Shown: in pieces, positions 34,983 through 46,545 of the stretch | Numbering within the stretch: the first letter of the stretch is position 1 | Layout: each line of letters begins with the position of its first letter | DNA from: Sympetrum striolatum | Lineage: Eukaryota; Arthropoda; Insecta; Odonata; Libellulidae | Reading direction: 5' to 3' | DNA length: 64,000 nucleotides | Assembly: GCA_947579665.1 (NCBI GenBank) | Contig: OX388351.1 | Coordinates: 55,808,939 to 55,872,938, forward strand | Translations under genes and position numbers: made by a program | The notes under the pieces: generated by a model | Told to the model about the DNA's origin: nothing | Databases searched by the model: none | The model's input: the letters and a program-made list of their open reading frames with translations, nothing else

Positions 34983-37845
34983 GGAAGCCATTTTTTCTTC
35001 GAGGAATACGCTGAAGTAATTGAATGAACAAGTAGATTAATTGTATTTATCTCCTGCCACTCGCCGAATAGCAGCTTGCTGTAAATAAACGTCGACGTAT
35101 ATGTAGGAATCCAATACTATCTTCAGGCTCGCACGCATCTTTAAATCTCCTCCTGAAAAGCATTTCATGGACACCAACATATTTCCCTCTGGAGAAGAAT
35201 ATTCTTGCATATATAAAAGTTGGAATAGTGTTTTACATCGCATGGATATAAAATCCTTTGGAAATAAAGTAAGACTCCCATCGGCTACTATAGCGCCATG
35301 GAAAGAAAGAGCTCCATAACTCCACGGTCATCCGCACTGGGGCGCCATTTTTTTCTGAGAAGCAGTTCAATCTCTCCCTTCATACCTCATATATCACCCT
35401 GCCTGTTTCCTATCTCATCCCACGCTTCCGTGAGAAACCCTTCCCCCAACCTTTCCCTCCCACCTTGACCACAATCTCCTCGAACGAGGGTCATCCGTCC
35501 CCTGTTTTCTTAGGAGATGACAAGATTGTTTGTCTCGTGCACAAATACATCCCCGAATTCTGCCCAATTACCAAAGCAGAGAGACACACCTTCTTATCGT
35601 GCAGTTTTGGCGTGAGTTGTAATGAATACTATCCTGTCTTGAGATTGGAGTTAGTTTTAAAAAAGTAGACGTTTCTTTGTTACCACGACTCGCTTTCATA
35701 CTCTTTACATTGTTGCGTAACATCCTAGATAGCTCATTCTGTCTGTCGTTTATAAACTATTCCTATGAATATTTTTTCTCGACCGCTTACGATTAATGAG
35801 TTAATGTGGTTTTAATTGTCCAGGCTGCTAGCAATAGAAAGATATTATACTCACATCTAAGTATTTATGCTTCTTCAGATTCCAGGAACATCCATTTATC
35901 ATTCGATGATAAATTGCTGAATTTCAAATAGATAATTCTAGGTTGTATCTCATCGTTCAAGAAATATATGAAGATCTATTTATCATATTTCCTTAGTTTG
36001 ATTCCTTAGGCTCCTTAGATGAATCTCATGTGTTCCTGATGCCACGAAAAACAGGCTTTGAACAACAAGCTCTAAAATAACCATTGACGGCAACAATTTA
36101 TGGTTTCAGCTCTTCGACAACAGGGAAACTTTTTATAAATTACGAGCAAACTTTTTCTGAACACAATTCATGCAACTGACTAAAATTTAAAAAAAAAAAT
36201 CATATCTGTGGTTGATCTACATGCATCGGCATTACCGCTGTTGAATCTACGATGCTTTTTTTTCTTTAGTTCAATCTTTTCTCTATCGGTAATATTAAGG
36301 TGCATCATTGCAATATCAAAATTTTTGTTTTTGTATTTCTCTATCCTATGTTCTATGACATAATATGAGCAAAGCTTTGTGAGTATCTACAAATATTCGA
36401 ACGAGCTATTACGCTATGAACGTGGCAGTCACGTAGGCGAAAAAGAGGGCCACTCCCACGTCTTTAAAATTGCCGAATCGTCCGTAATCATACCTAAGAC
36501 CCTCTCCATTCTCCAGTGACCTCTCTGTCCGCAAAATCTTGGTCAAGAGTCCATTTCATCGCTAAAGAGCTCTCTCACCAATTTCGATGCGTTGGAGGTC
36601 ACATTCTTATCATTATTATTTCGTTCGAGATATTTGGGTTAACTAACATCAACTTTCTCTTACCGAAAATGGTATTACAATGTAAGAACAATCAAGGGAA
36701 GAAAGTAATCACCCAAGGGTTTATTTAACCCAAAAAATATTGAGACAAGACAGTTATTGCCATGAAGCAACAAATAACTCAGGTGGGAGAAATGAATATT
36801 TTCTAAATATTTTTAAATACTTTTTGAAATTTCTTGTAATCCTTGGTGATATTAGGAAATTGCTACTTAAAAAATTGATAACCAGCTACATGTATTTTTA
36901 CTTATTCTGTTAGAGAGTAAACACATTAAATTATTAATATAATTAGAAATTAGTAAATGTATTGGAGCCAATTTATTTATTTAATTTTTTTTAAGGAAAT
37001 TATAAACAATTTCAGTACAGCTAAGTTTTGAATTGATGTAAAATTACTTCATCAGATGCAGAATTCGTTTCTAATTGAAAAAACATTCAACAATACCATC
37101 ATGGATGTAATATTTTTCATTGTATGCATATTTTAATTGTACAGATTTACACCACAATCCGGTCGCTCTTCTGTTATATTCTGGAGGCCGCCAGGTCCTC
37201 CAATCCAGCATTCGCTGGTCTAAGAACGTGCTTTCCGAAATTCAATGAAATAGAACGTTCGGCTCCTGATTTGACCAGTCAATCGTGGACAGACCACGCA
37301 GAGAAGGAGTTGAGTTTCTTCTCCTCCTCCGGATGCCAATACACTTCTACCAGACAATACTCCTTTCCCCCCTTTCTAACCTTCCAGCTGCGATGTCAAT
37401 TTTCTACCTTCTAATCCTTTTGCTCTTCTACCAAACCATTTTTTACTCTTGATTGATTTGAAGTGTTAAAATGACTTTCTGCTTGAATTTTCAGCGACGG
37501 AGTGGTCGTGCTCGGAAACGTATTTAAAACTCACAGTACACTTTAGACAAAAAATGACCACTCATAAGGAATAACAACTTCTAGAAGCCATTTAAATATG
37601 CTTTTTGTACTGTTTGGTCATCGTATTCACTGATTATTTTATCTAAATTTCTAGTCGTCAGTTTTTATGAAGGCTTCTTATTTCACTGGTGTTGCTTTTC
37701 AAGAATGAACTCTACTTAAATAAGAGAATTTTTCCAATTTTTATAATCAGTTCCCATTCACCCCGATTGTTATCTTAATTTTACATCCTTTGGTGGACCT
37801 CATTGCTACCGTTTATTATAATTTTTGTTCGTCGCACTATTTATC
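34983..37845. other. No gene recognised; pyrimidine-rich patch at 35.36-35.50 kb
   Basis: A C/T-rich stretch (35360-35500) and several short plus-strand frames (35465-35668, 36516-36728, 37124-37414) have no recognisable domain or splice context that I can defend. Confidence 0.45.
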
Positions 37846-38145
37846 GTTTAGACCAGGGTTTCCCAAATTTTTTCCTAAACGCTAAGCTTATATTTAGGTA
37901 AGGTAATTCTACTTGTTAAACTAAAAAAATCATTTAATTACAATAAATTATTTATTTCGTAATTATTTTGAAATATAAAACTATAATATTGTAATAAAAA
38001 CTTAAAATATGAATCAATAAAGCATTTAATGTCTTTTATTCTCCAATTCTCCATTGACACTCCAAATTGTCGCGGACACACCTATTCAGGCTCAGCGGAA
38101 CACCGGTGTTCCACGGAACATTGTTTGAGAAATTCTGGTTTAGAC
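37846..38145. mobile_element. hAT-like MITE, 284 bp, with 8-bp target duplication
   Basis: The element 37854-38137 starts CAGGGTTTCCCAAA and ends TTTGAGAAATTCTG (reverse complement CAGAATTTCTCAAA), a 14-bp imperfect TIR of hAT type (CAG..TT..CAAA). Exact direct repeats GTTTAGAC lie immediately outside (37846-37853 and 38138-38145), the 8-bp size made by hAT transposases. A perfect 16-bp palindrome GGAACACCGGTGTTCC (38097-38112) and ACGGAACA lie near the right end, as in many hAT MITEs. The interior is AT-rich and non-coding. Confidence 0.8.
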
Positions 38146-39429
38146 TTTGCTAGTAATTTAATATACTTTTTGCATAATGACGTAAAAAAATTGCAGCAAG
38201 AGAAATTATCCATCAAATATAAGAAAACTAGATTAGAAGCAAGCGTCGTCCATGTGAAAAAGTTTACTCGTGTATTTTATTCTGTAGTAAAGTTCAGGTA
38301 AATTAGACGCGATAGCTTCTATCTCGATGTGGCTTTCCGTATTCCGCTCTAAGTTCCTCTCTTCCTCGATGAACAATAAGAGAACGTGCCCCCACTACCA
38401 CCCTAATGGATGACAGCGTGTCAATGCCTTATCATAGTATCGGATGCACATCATCTCGGGGCCTCCATCAGTACTAACCGGCTATTGTTAGGATGACACA
38501 CTTATTTGGCCATATTCTCTTGAGAATTTCATCTTCACAAGAAATACGCAGTTTTCATATCCATCGAGTAATCTAGTAAGGATTTAGAGTTCTTAAGGAA
38601 AGGGAATTATTACTTGTCTTTTGTATTTGTTTCTCCATCTCTATGCACAAATTTACCGATACACGTACCACTATGCGGACAATAGTAAACAAGAACGGGC
38701 CATGTATCTTGCTTCCCTACCGTAATGTAATGTTGAAATACTGATTTATGCCCTCCCTCGTAATTAATTCTATCAATGCTCCCACCCCCTCATTTCTACG
38801 ATTGAGATGAAATATGGCTAATCTTCTGATATGTATTTTTAGAATTAAGCACACTCAATTGAAATGATGATCATGATGATCTTAATTCGCTCACGACCAT
38901 GGTTTCAATCCATAAGATCATGATGATTATTATTTTTCTCAAGTTTTATTACAGAGAACTACCACATAGTCAAGGCCGAATTAGCAGATTCTGGAATATT
39001 TCTTTCTCTCTTCGCCGTGTTTCGCTTATTTGCATTTTTCTTTTCTCTCAAAGGATTCGGTTGCAATCACAAGAAAATCCTTTGATGAGATGAAATTCCA
39101 GCTGGGTGAGGATTCACTCACGAGTAATTGATCGATCAGGAGCTAGAAGGCGCATCACTACTGCTTCTGCCTTCACCGTCTCTCTGACAACTTACCGATA
39201 TCGTCTGATCTTGCTGACGCCTCAACGCTACCTTTACATGGTCTTTTCATCACCCCGTGCATTATCCTCTCGTAATTTTTATTTCAGACAGCTGAAGTTT
39301 GAAATTCATCTTCCAATGGTGTTTGTCAATTATTCAAACGTGACCAAATTTAAGATAATATTTTTTTCTGAGAATGCAATCATTTTGTGGGATTCCATTA
39401 AACACGACATTATTTTAAGACTTTTTAGG
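38146..39429. other. No gene recognised
   Basis: Mixed composition. A 168-codon frame at 39106-39612 runs across an AT dinucleotide tract into the neighbouring repeat and is judged spurious. Confidence 0.5.
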
Positions 39430-39450
39430 ATATATATATATATATATATA
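39430..39450 (+). repeat. (TA)n tract at the left edge of array locus 1
   Basis: About 10 TA units directly before the CGAGTAAAATGTAG opening of the 325-bp array. Confidence 0.9.
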
Positions 39451-40560
39451 CGAGTAAAATGTAGCTTGCATACTGCAAGCAGATCGACAACAATAATTTC
39501 ATGTCGGCATCATATCGGGACGGCCCTCAAAAGAAAAAAAAAAGTATTGAAAATATTCTTAAAATTCGCTGCAATTCAATTGTCTGGCATCGAACCCGGG
39601 TCTTCCTGGTAAGCTTACTATGTAGCACAACAGAAAATCACCATCTCTTACTATGTGTGAAAATTCAAGCAGAAATATTGGCTACAACTGCCTCAAACGA
39701 CGTTCTACTTTTCAGGAATGTAAATGGCGCTCTGGATTCGAACCAAGGACGATCTTGGAAATCTAAAACATGTTCATGAAAGTTATTTATGATCTCTATC
39801 TATTTGCCGAATTTCAAGTTTCTATATTTTGGGATAGGGCTCAAAATAATTATTAAAAATCGGATCAACTACTGATATAAGAGACGCCTGGTGTCGAACC
39901 CAGGAAATATATTTACGCTTTGAATGCACAGTATGATTTTAAAGGACTTGATCTTATTTTGTGCAAAGTTTGAAATCGATATCATGCCGGGAAGTACCTA
40001 AAATTTGTCTCCGTTATCTCCATAAGAAATGCATTGAGGAATGTAAATGGCCCTCTGGGATCGAACCACGGACCATCAGCGAATACAAAAAAATTTGATT
40101 ATGAAATAAATTTATGATCTCCAACCTCATGCCGAATTTCAAGTATCCATGCCATCGGGAAAGGGTCCAAAAAAAATCATAAAAATCGCCACAATGCTTT
40201 TTAAACGGCCGATTTTTGCCTCGACCTAGCATCGAACTTAGGATATTTTCCGTAAAACTCATTTATGATTTCGATAGATCATTACCATATATATAGGCTC
40301 CTTGAGTTTTATTTCTCTACCTATCCGGAAAGTATTTTTTTTTATTCCCGAAAATCACGGTAATGCATTTAAACGGGAAAAATCGGGACTTTGGGCCCCT
40401 CTGGAATCGAACCTATGACACTGAGGATCAAAGTCGCTTTTTTCCTGGGGGTTTCACGTTATGGCCAATACGTGGTAAAAATTTCGAGTCAATGACGCCA
40501 GTAGTTTAGCCTGTGAATTAGTATCCTATCTGGGTATCTGGGTATATCATGAATGAATCC
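39451..40560 (+). repeat. 325-bp higher-order repeat with periodic tRNA-T-arm-like motif, locus 1
   Basis: Opens with CGAGTAAAATGTA and a hairpin GCTTGC-ATACT-GCAAGC (39464-39480). TCGAAC-type motifs recur at 39590, 39738, 39894, 40061, 40232 and 40407, spaced 148-175 bp. Two half-units alternate. Half A opens GACGCCTGGTGTCGAACCC and carries ATCATGCCGGGAAGTACC and AGAAATGCATTGAGGAATG. Half B opens near GTAAATGGC.CTCTGG with TCGAACCA and carries TTTATGATCTC and CCGAATTTCAAG. TA-rich tracts flank both sides. The T-arm resemblance is to a tRNA B box, but no complete tRNA fold is present. No coding frame spans it. The family is unknown to me. Confidence 0.7.
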
Positions 40561-40581
40561 GGAGAAGCATCTATATATAAT

Positions 40582-40583
<2 letters not shown>

Positions 40584-40634
<51 letters not shown>
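40584..40634 (+). repeat. (AT)n microsatellite
   Basis: About 25 uninterrupted AT units at the right edge of array locus 1; a shorter TA tract marks the left edge. Confidence 0.95.
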
Positions 40635-40642
<8 letters not shown>

Positions 40643-42779
40643 TTTTATTTTATTCTAGGCTTCAATTCAGTTTCTTTGCGTGATCCATGATTTAACGAGA
40701 CATTTCTTTTATACTACCTATATCTAAAATTAAATGGCACTTTGCCTAGAAATTGCATTTCTTGCTAATATTTAATATTTTATTCTATTTGCTGGCAAGG
40801 ACACATTTAAAGTACAGGTATATGAAATATGTAATAAACAGTGGCATATGTTCATTCAGCAATTCGGTCAGTTACAGAAACTCTTCTGGTAAGAGGTTAG
40901 ATCAGTAGAGGAAAAAATCTTTAACATCAATTAAAAGCAAGGTTTAATTTAAATTATTATTTTCTATATCTTTTATCTCTTTCATCTCTCAGAAATTAAT
41001 TGAACCAAAAATCATCATCCATCCTCTTGCTTGCTTTATTTAAGATTCAGAGAGCCCTTTTTCCATGAATAGGAACGAGTATTCTGTAAACGTTTTTAGC
41101 TCCAATTTTTCGTGTCATCTTACATCAAAGACACCACCAGAAAAGATTCATAAGTGTGGGCAACATGTAAATTGGAGAGCATTCGTTTGCAAATGGGGTA
41201 ATTATGGTGACACACGAAATTACAGCTACCGAATTCGAAAAAAAATTCAAAAACTTCTTGAATATATTAATCCTTTAATTAATGCATAATTCAAAGGCAT
41301 TGTCTAGTTTATCGAATTTTTATCCAGTATTTATTCAGGTTCGTCTAATTTTGTGAAATAGCTATTGGAAGATATATTCTAATTTTCATTCTCTCAATAA
41401 TAATTGGAATTGATTTCATCCAGAAAAACCGTGTACTCATACTGCTGAGTATGCATTCACTTTACGGTGATTGAATCGTCTCAATCACTAGAGGGGAAGA
41501 AGGAATTGTTACGTCTTTGAGATGCTTCAAGGGCCCTCTCCATAGGAAGTGCTATTTCTGAGACAAAGTGAAAATTCCTCTTAATCTTCCTAATCGCAGG
41601 AAATTGAGTTTGAAACAATAGTTTGAGATTCTCCAATCGGAAGTTCTCCCGGTAAGTCCATTATAGTTGAAGGGGCTTTCATCTGCCATGCATCTCATTG
41701 GTATCGAATATTTTCACTTCTCCCTTTCTCTCACATATTTTCTCTGGAATCACAAATTATGATCACGATTGTGCGAGACAAAACATAACCAATAATTTCT
41801 CTAATTTTTAATATTCTCCACTTTTTCCATCAATGAACCTATAGTAAAGCTAAAACCATTTTATGAATTACAACGTATAATTTATTTGCTTTCATATGGT
41901 AAGGCCACTCACATTGATTTCGTTCACGAGTCAATATTTCGATAGCCAAAAACTACTCAAAACTAAAATTACGTTACTGATATTCAAGAAACTTCAAAAA
42001 CTTCTCCACTATCTCAATCTTTGATGCTACTCGGAGGATCGCTAGTGAAATAAAATAATATTGAATAACGATTAGTAATATTTTGATTTCATAGCAAAAA
42101 GAGAAGTAATTTATTTCCAAAGTTTTATCATCAGAATGGATGACATTTAGTAGAAAATTTGATATAATAGTTATTAGTAGATGCATTCATATAACCATTT
42201 ACGGCCCAGTGACTTATTATTTTGAGTATAAGACATAACTGCATGCAATATTAATTATGCTGATGTTAAACTCTCATATCTCATAGTATATTTGACGGGA
42301 AAACACTCGACATGCTCTCGGCAATGGTGGGAAAAAGCTGTTTCATATTTCAGAATTATAACATGAATAGGAAAGCTTGGATAGTAATTAAGATCCATCA
42401 GATTGTAATAAAGGAATTTGGTGTATATATCGGAGAAGGTACAATAAGTGTTTCAAACGCTAAAATGTATGTCCCGAGAAAATTAATTAAATTTTTATGT
42501 GCCATAAAAATTACCGGAGAATGAATGAAGTAAGGATGATATCGCCAGGGAAGTATTTTTACCAAATAATTTGCCTCTCATCATTAACTAAAATGGTTAT
42601 CGTTTTGAAGATTTCACGTAAGCTCTCGGAGCCAACATAAAAGCTAAAAAAACGTTGTCTCCTCATAAGAGGATTTAAAACACGGTTAAGTTACAAGCTT
42701 TGAGAATCAAGTAAGGTGAAAGAAAGCGTTCCCTTGCCATTTTATTTTCCAAGTCGTAGGGAGAGATGGGCCTTTCGCA
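40635..42779. other. No gene recognised
   Basis: AT-rich, with short frames at 41065-41289 and 42312-42524 (plus) and 41974-42186 (minus). None has a recognisable motif. Confidence 0.5.
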
Positions 42780-42824
42780 GATAAATATATATAAAGGACG
42801 GCCCTTCTGAGGAGAATTGATGGA

Positions 42825-43110
42825 TAGGGAAAAGTCTGAAAGGGTCGAAGAAAGAGGTGAGAAAGGGGTGGAAGTGTGGGGAGTAGGGGAAGGTGTGGAG
42901 GGGCAGATTAGAAGCGGCGTCGTAATTCACCTGTTTACCCCTCCAGGGCATCGATGGAGTAGAAGTAAAAAGAGAGAAGCAGGAGGGGATGAGGGGGAGT
43001 CATAAGTCAGGTGCGCCCTCCCACGGGTGGAGTGGGAGAAGTTGGCTTCAGTCTATGTGCCTCGCCCACGGAGGGTATAAATACGGTGAAGTGGGTTAGG
43101 GATTTAAGGG
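42825..43110 (+). promoter_or_regulatory. Candidate promoter: purine-rich tract, GC-rich box and TATA box
   Basis: A purine-rich plus strand (42825-43005, many GAAAG, GAGG and GGGGAG words) is followed by CGCCCTCCCACGGGTGG and by GGGTATAAATACGG at about 43074-43087, a good match to a metazoan TATA box. A start site would be expected about 30 bp downstream, near 43105. An open frame without an early ATG follows at 43133-43471. No initiator match is convincing and no gene is confirmed downstream, so this is a pattern, not proof. Confidence 0.3.
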
Positions 43111-43132
43111 TATGGGTCGAATCAAATGACCC

Positions 43133-43471
43133 TTGAAAAAGAAGCTAGTATCAGCAGCAGTTGGAGTAAAGGCGAAATGTCGCCTTGACGGTGTGAGGGG
43201 CCCGTTAAGGCCCTCTGCAGTTTTGTTATCAAACAGGGTCGATAGTGGGCTGTCGATCCTTCGAATATTGGCAGAGTTCCATCGAAGGGTCATCAAAGAG
43301 AAAGTTTTGGGCATTGAAGGTGAAAAGGTGAGGAAATTGGGGCTCGTCTGCTCGCAGGAATCCCATTTGACTTTCCCCCGAAGTATCGCTATAGCACTAT
43401 TTGACTTTCGTTCACTCCGACTCTGGACTTTCCATTTCGCTTGTGAAAGTTTGCATGAAAAAGCGGTTTAA
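43133..43471 (+). other. Unrecognised open stretch (112 codons) after the candidate TATA box
   Basis: The frame is open for 112 codons in GC-richer DNA but begins with TTG. The nearest upstream ATG (43126) is in another frame and stops after about 20 codons. No domain, signal peptide or repeat was recognised. It could be an exon, a 5' leader or chance. Confidence 0.15.
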
Positions 43472-43962
43472 TCCGTAGGATGTTAATTACAGTCTACGAA
43501 CGAAAACTTGAGTTATCTGCCTGTTTGATGTTTCTCCCTTCATACCTGCATGGCTTTCGGAATGGTTCGCAGTTTTCATAGAAGACTTTTCTCTATCATT
43601 TCGACGGCAAAATTGTATGTTAATTTTGAGGACGAAAACATTTCAGTTTTATATTTTGTTCACCAAGAACAATTTTAAACCGGGTAAAGATATTTATATT
43701 AATTTTATGCATATATTGCTGGGCTAGTGGATTCATTTCGGCTTCATAGAATATATAACAGGTTTTGTTGTATTCAAAATAACGTAGAATCAGAGTGGAA
43801 AAATACGCATCCCTGAAAACAAAGTGTCGAATTACAAACCTTTATCAAAATACACTAACAAATTTACTATTTGAATGTTTTGCTTGGAGAGAATATTGAA
43901 TTTACTAGCATTCGCTTTTGGTTGTTGATTTTTATTCAAACTCGTATTCGGTCATATATTTT
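43472..43962. other. No gene recognised
   Basis: AT-rich; nothing supportable before the family-1 element begins. Confidence 0.5.
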
Positions 43963-44092
43963 TACTTTCTCCATATACGAAGTATAGAGAAAGTATTGTT
44001 TTCATGAAAAAATTCGACTTCGAGTTTTCAACGGAAATACGTGTTTTGGGGTCCCTAGAACACGTTTTGACTATTTTCGGAATGATGTCTGT

Positions 44093-44155
<63 letters not shown>

Positions 44156-45029
44156 TGTATGTGTGTGTGTGTTTGTGGGCGCTCTTACGTGAAAACAATT
44201 GGTCGTATCATTACCAAACTTCGTATGTAGTACTGTGGTGTGTGCTGTCAGAGTTGATTAGTTTTTGGAGTAAATCGGTTGACCGGAAGTCGAGCTTCAT
44301 TCATTAAAGCTCATTTCCGGTTTTCAAAATATCTCCATAAATGTGATATATACGTGTGTTGTATTACTTATAAAAGATTTAGATAATAAAATTTACTATA
44401 ACTTTTGTATTTAACATATTTTTGTATCACCGGTTGATTAGGAGTTATTCGTGAAATACCGATAAACCGGAAGTAGCTGTTATGTACTTTGTGGGCGCTC
44501 TAACTTAAAAAATATTCATTGTATCAACACCAAATTTCATATGTAGTACTTTGGTTAGTTTTTTAGAGTTGATTAGTTTTTGGAGTAAATCGGTTAACCG
44601 GAAGTTGAGCTTCATTCTTCAAAGCTCATTTCCAGTTTTCAAAATATCTCCATAAATATGATATTTAGGTATATACTATTATTTATAAAAGTTTTAGAAA
44701 ATAAAGTTTACTATAACTTTTGATTGAAACATATTTTTGTATCACTGATTGTGTAAGAGTTATTCATGAAATACTGATAAACCGGAAGTGGCTGATTATG
44801 TAATTTAGGGGCGCTCTGGGCTCTATGGGCGAAATGCCAATTTCATCATTTTTCATCTATTATGTCCTGTAAAACATTATTTATAATGTTTGTAACGTAA
44901 AAGATAATAATATATAAATAAATCACTCATCTTCCAAGATTAGATGGAATATAGAGTTCGAAATTACTGTCGTAGGTAAATATCTACATCTAATGTATAT
45001 GGAGAAAGTCATGTGCTGGCCACATCAGA
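43963..45029 (-). mobile_element. Non-autonomous Helentron-like element, family 1, copy 3
   Basis: Reverse orientation. The hairpin end is at 43963-43996 (TACTTTCTCC ... GAGAAAGTA) and the opposite end (CATGTGCTGGCCACATCAGA) is at 45010-45029. T runs flank both sides, so all three copies sit in A/T runs. Two minisatellite units are present (GATAAACCGGAAGT at about 44461 and 44776), each with its CCGGAA-based hairpin, and a long GT tract at 44096-44172 replaces the CA tract of the plus copies. Confidence 0.7.
44096..44172 (+). repeat. (GT)n microsatellite inside family-1 copy 3
   Basis: The longest dinucleotide tract of the three copies, nearly pure GT with single interruptions. Frames reading runs of Cys-Val here are artefacts. 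Confidence 0.95.
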
Positions 45030-46149
45030 TTTTTTAAATTGGAAGGCAACATAACCAGTCTTTGTCTCCTTGTGATCGAAGGAACGAACGGATGAATCTC
45101 TATTTCATTTGCGTATCTTTTGTTTTCCTACCCCTGAACTCTTTTTTTCTTCGGCCATGACAGCTAAATGCTTTCGATATAACTTCCGTACCAGAAATTC
45201 GCATCATTGACTTAGCTATCCTGTCCCCATCGTCAATATTTTCTTTGGAGCCCACGGTAAAAATATAACCCCGCCAATTTCACTCCTTTGTACATTTTTC
45301 AACTAATTTTCGCTTTGCAGGTGCTTTTTTTATCCTCCGATTTGCCTTTAGGGTTAGGATGTCACAAACTTTAGTGATTAGTGGAAAAATATAATAAAGA
45401 GAGAATAGAAAATGTTTGTCAACGCTCTTTCCAAAAACAAAATTAAACTCACCCACTCGAAACGAATTTCCATTATAAATTCAACATAAATTGCGATTTC
45501 AATTCTGTGTAGTGTAACGATCAATTGTTGTTGCTTATGAACTTCCGTTTACTTTTTCTTAACAAGCTTGAGAATTTTCATTATTAAAATTCTTCTCTCT
45601 ATGTATTCCAATAAATGACATATTTGTGTCTACACTCCAAATTCAGAATTATATTTCATACAAGTAGATCATTTCTTATTTTTAAAGGAATAATGAAAAT
45701 CCTTTCATAATTACTGGAATCAACTTTTAAAATGACAATTAACAATTTTTTCCATAGATTTAGCAACCTTATTTTTCTTTTCACGGCATTTTGATCAAAG
45801 ACAACTTGCCCTTTGACATGAATTTAGTTTCGTAAACTCTCCTTAGCCTCCTCGCGGAGAAACTTGTTTGAATAAGCAAATGGAATTTTAATATTTAGTT
45901 AACGAAAGATTCAAATTTCATATTCTGAAATCAATTATAGCGGTAAATGAATTATTTTTTATTTTATAAATTTTTATTTATTCATTAGCTATTTATATAT
46001 AATAATGGAAATGTAAGACATATTATTTTATTAGTGCTTCCAGCGATATTTTTCCTGAACTTATCGCCTTTTTTACTACTCCTGGGATGAATTTATCAAC
46101 ATTTTCATCAAGAAAATTATATCAGTAAATCATGTATGAACGTGAACAT
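45030..46149. other. No gene recognised
   Basis: AT-rich; nothing supportable. Confidence 0.5.
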
Positions 46150-46545
46150 TAAAAAAGGAGGAAGCCAAATATTTAGAGGCCTTCGAAATGTGGGTATGGC
46201 GTAGAACGGAAAAATCAAGTTGAGTGGATAGGAAAACAAACAGTGAGGTGCTGGAGATGGTTGGAGAGGAGAGGGATTTAATTGATATGATTAAGGAGAG
46301 ACAGAAGAAATGGGTAGGTCAAATATTGAGGGTTGAGTGATAGGTAATGACTGAGGGTAGAGTAGAAGGGTAGAATTCAGGCGAAAAACAGTGAGGAAGA
46401 GAAAGACAAGGGATGCTTGATGATATAAGGGGTGGGGTTAACTATTAGGAAAATAAGGAGATGGCGCTTAATAGGGTTTTTTGAGTGCACATGAACCTAC
46501 CGAAAGGTATTGCACTCATGTATGTATGTATATCATGTAGTATAT
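46150..46545 (+). pseudogene. RTE-like LINE reverse transcriptase C-terminus, decayed
   Basis: Translation from about 46157 reads KKEEAKYLEAFEMWVWRR, a stop where the family has Trp (SS-stop-VD for SWVD), then VDRKTNSEVLEMVGEER and KERQKKWVGQILR. This is the well-known end of RTE-type and related endonuclease-reverse transcriptases (pattern W.WRR...ISW.DR.TNEEVL..V.E.R.L...I..R...W.GH.LR). Further decayed sequence (MTEGRVEG, then LDDI) matches the expected LDDIK segment. It finishes near an ATGT-type simple tail at 46518-46535. Several stops and frameshifts mean it is dead. The polymerase core and endonuclease are missing, consistent with 5' truncation. Confidence 0.75.

Noticed and set aside
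39106..39612. 168-codon plus-strand open frame
   Set aside because: Crosses an AT dinucleotide tract (Tyr-Ile repeats) and enters the 325-bp repeat. No domain is visible.
44004..44307. Cys-Val-rich open frames
   Set aside because: Translation of the GT microsatellite inside family-1 copy 3.
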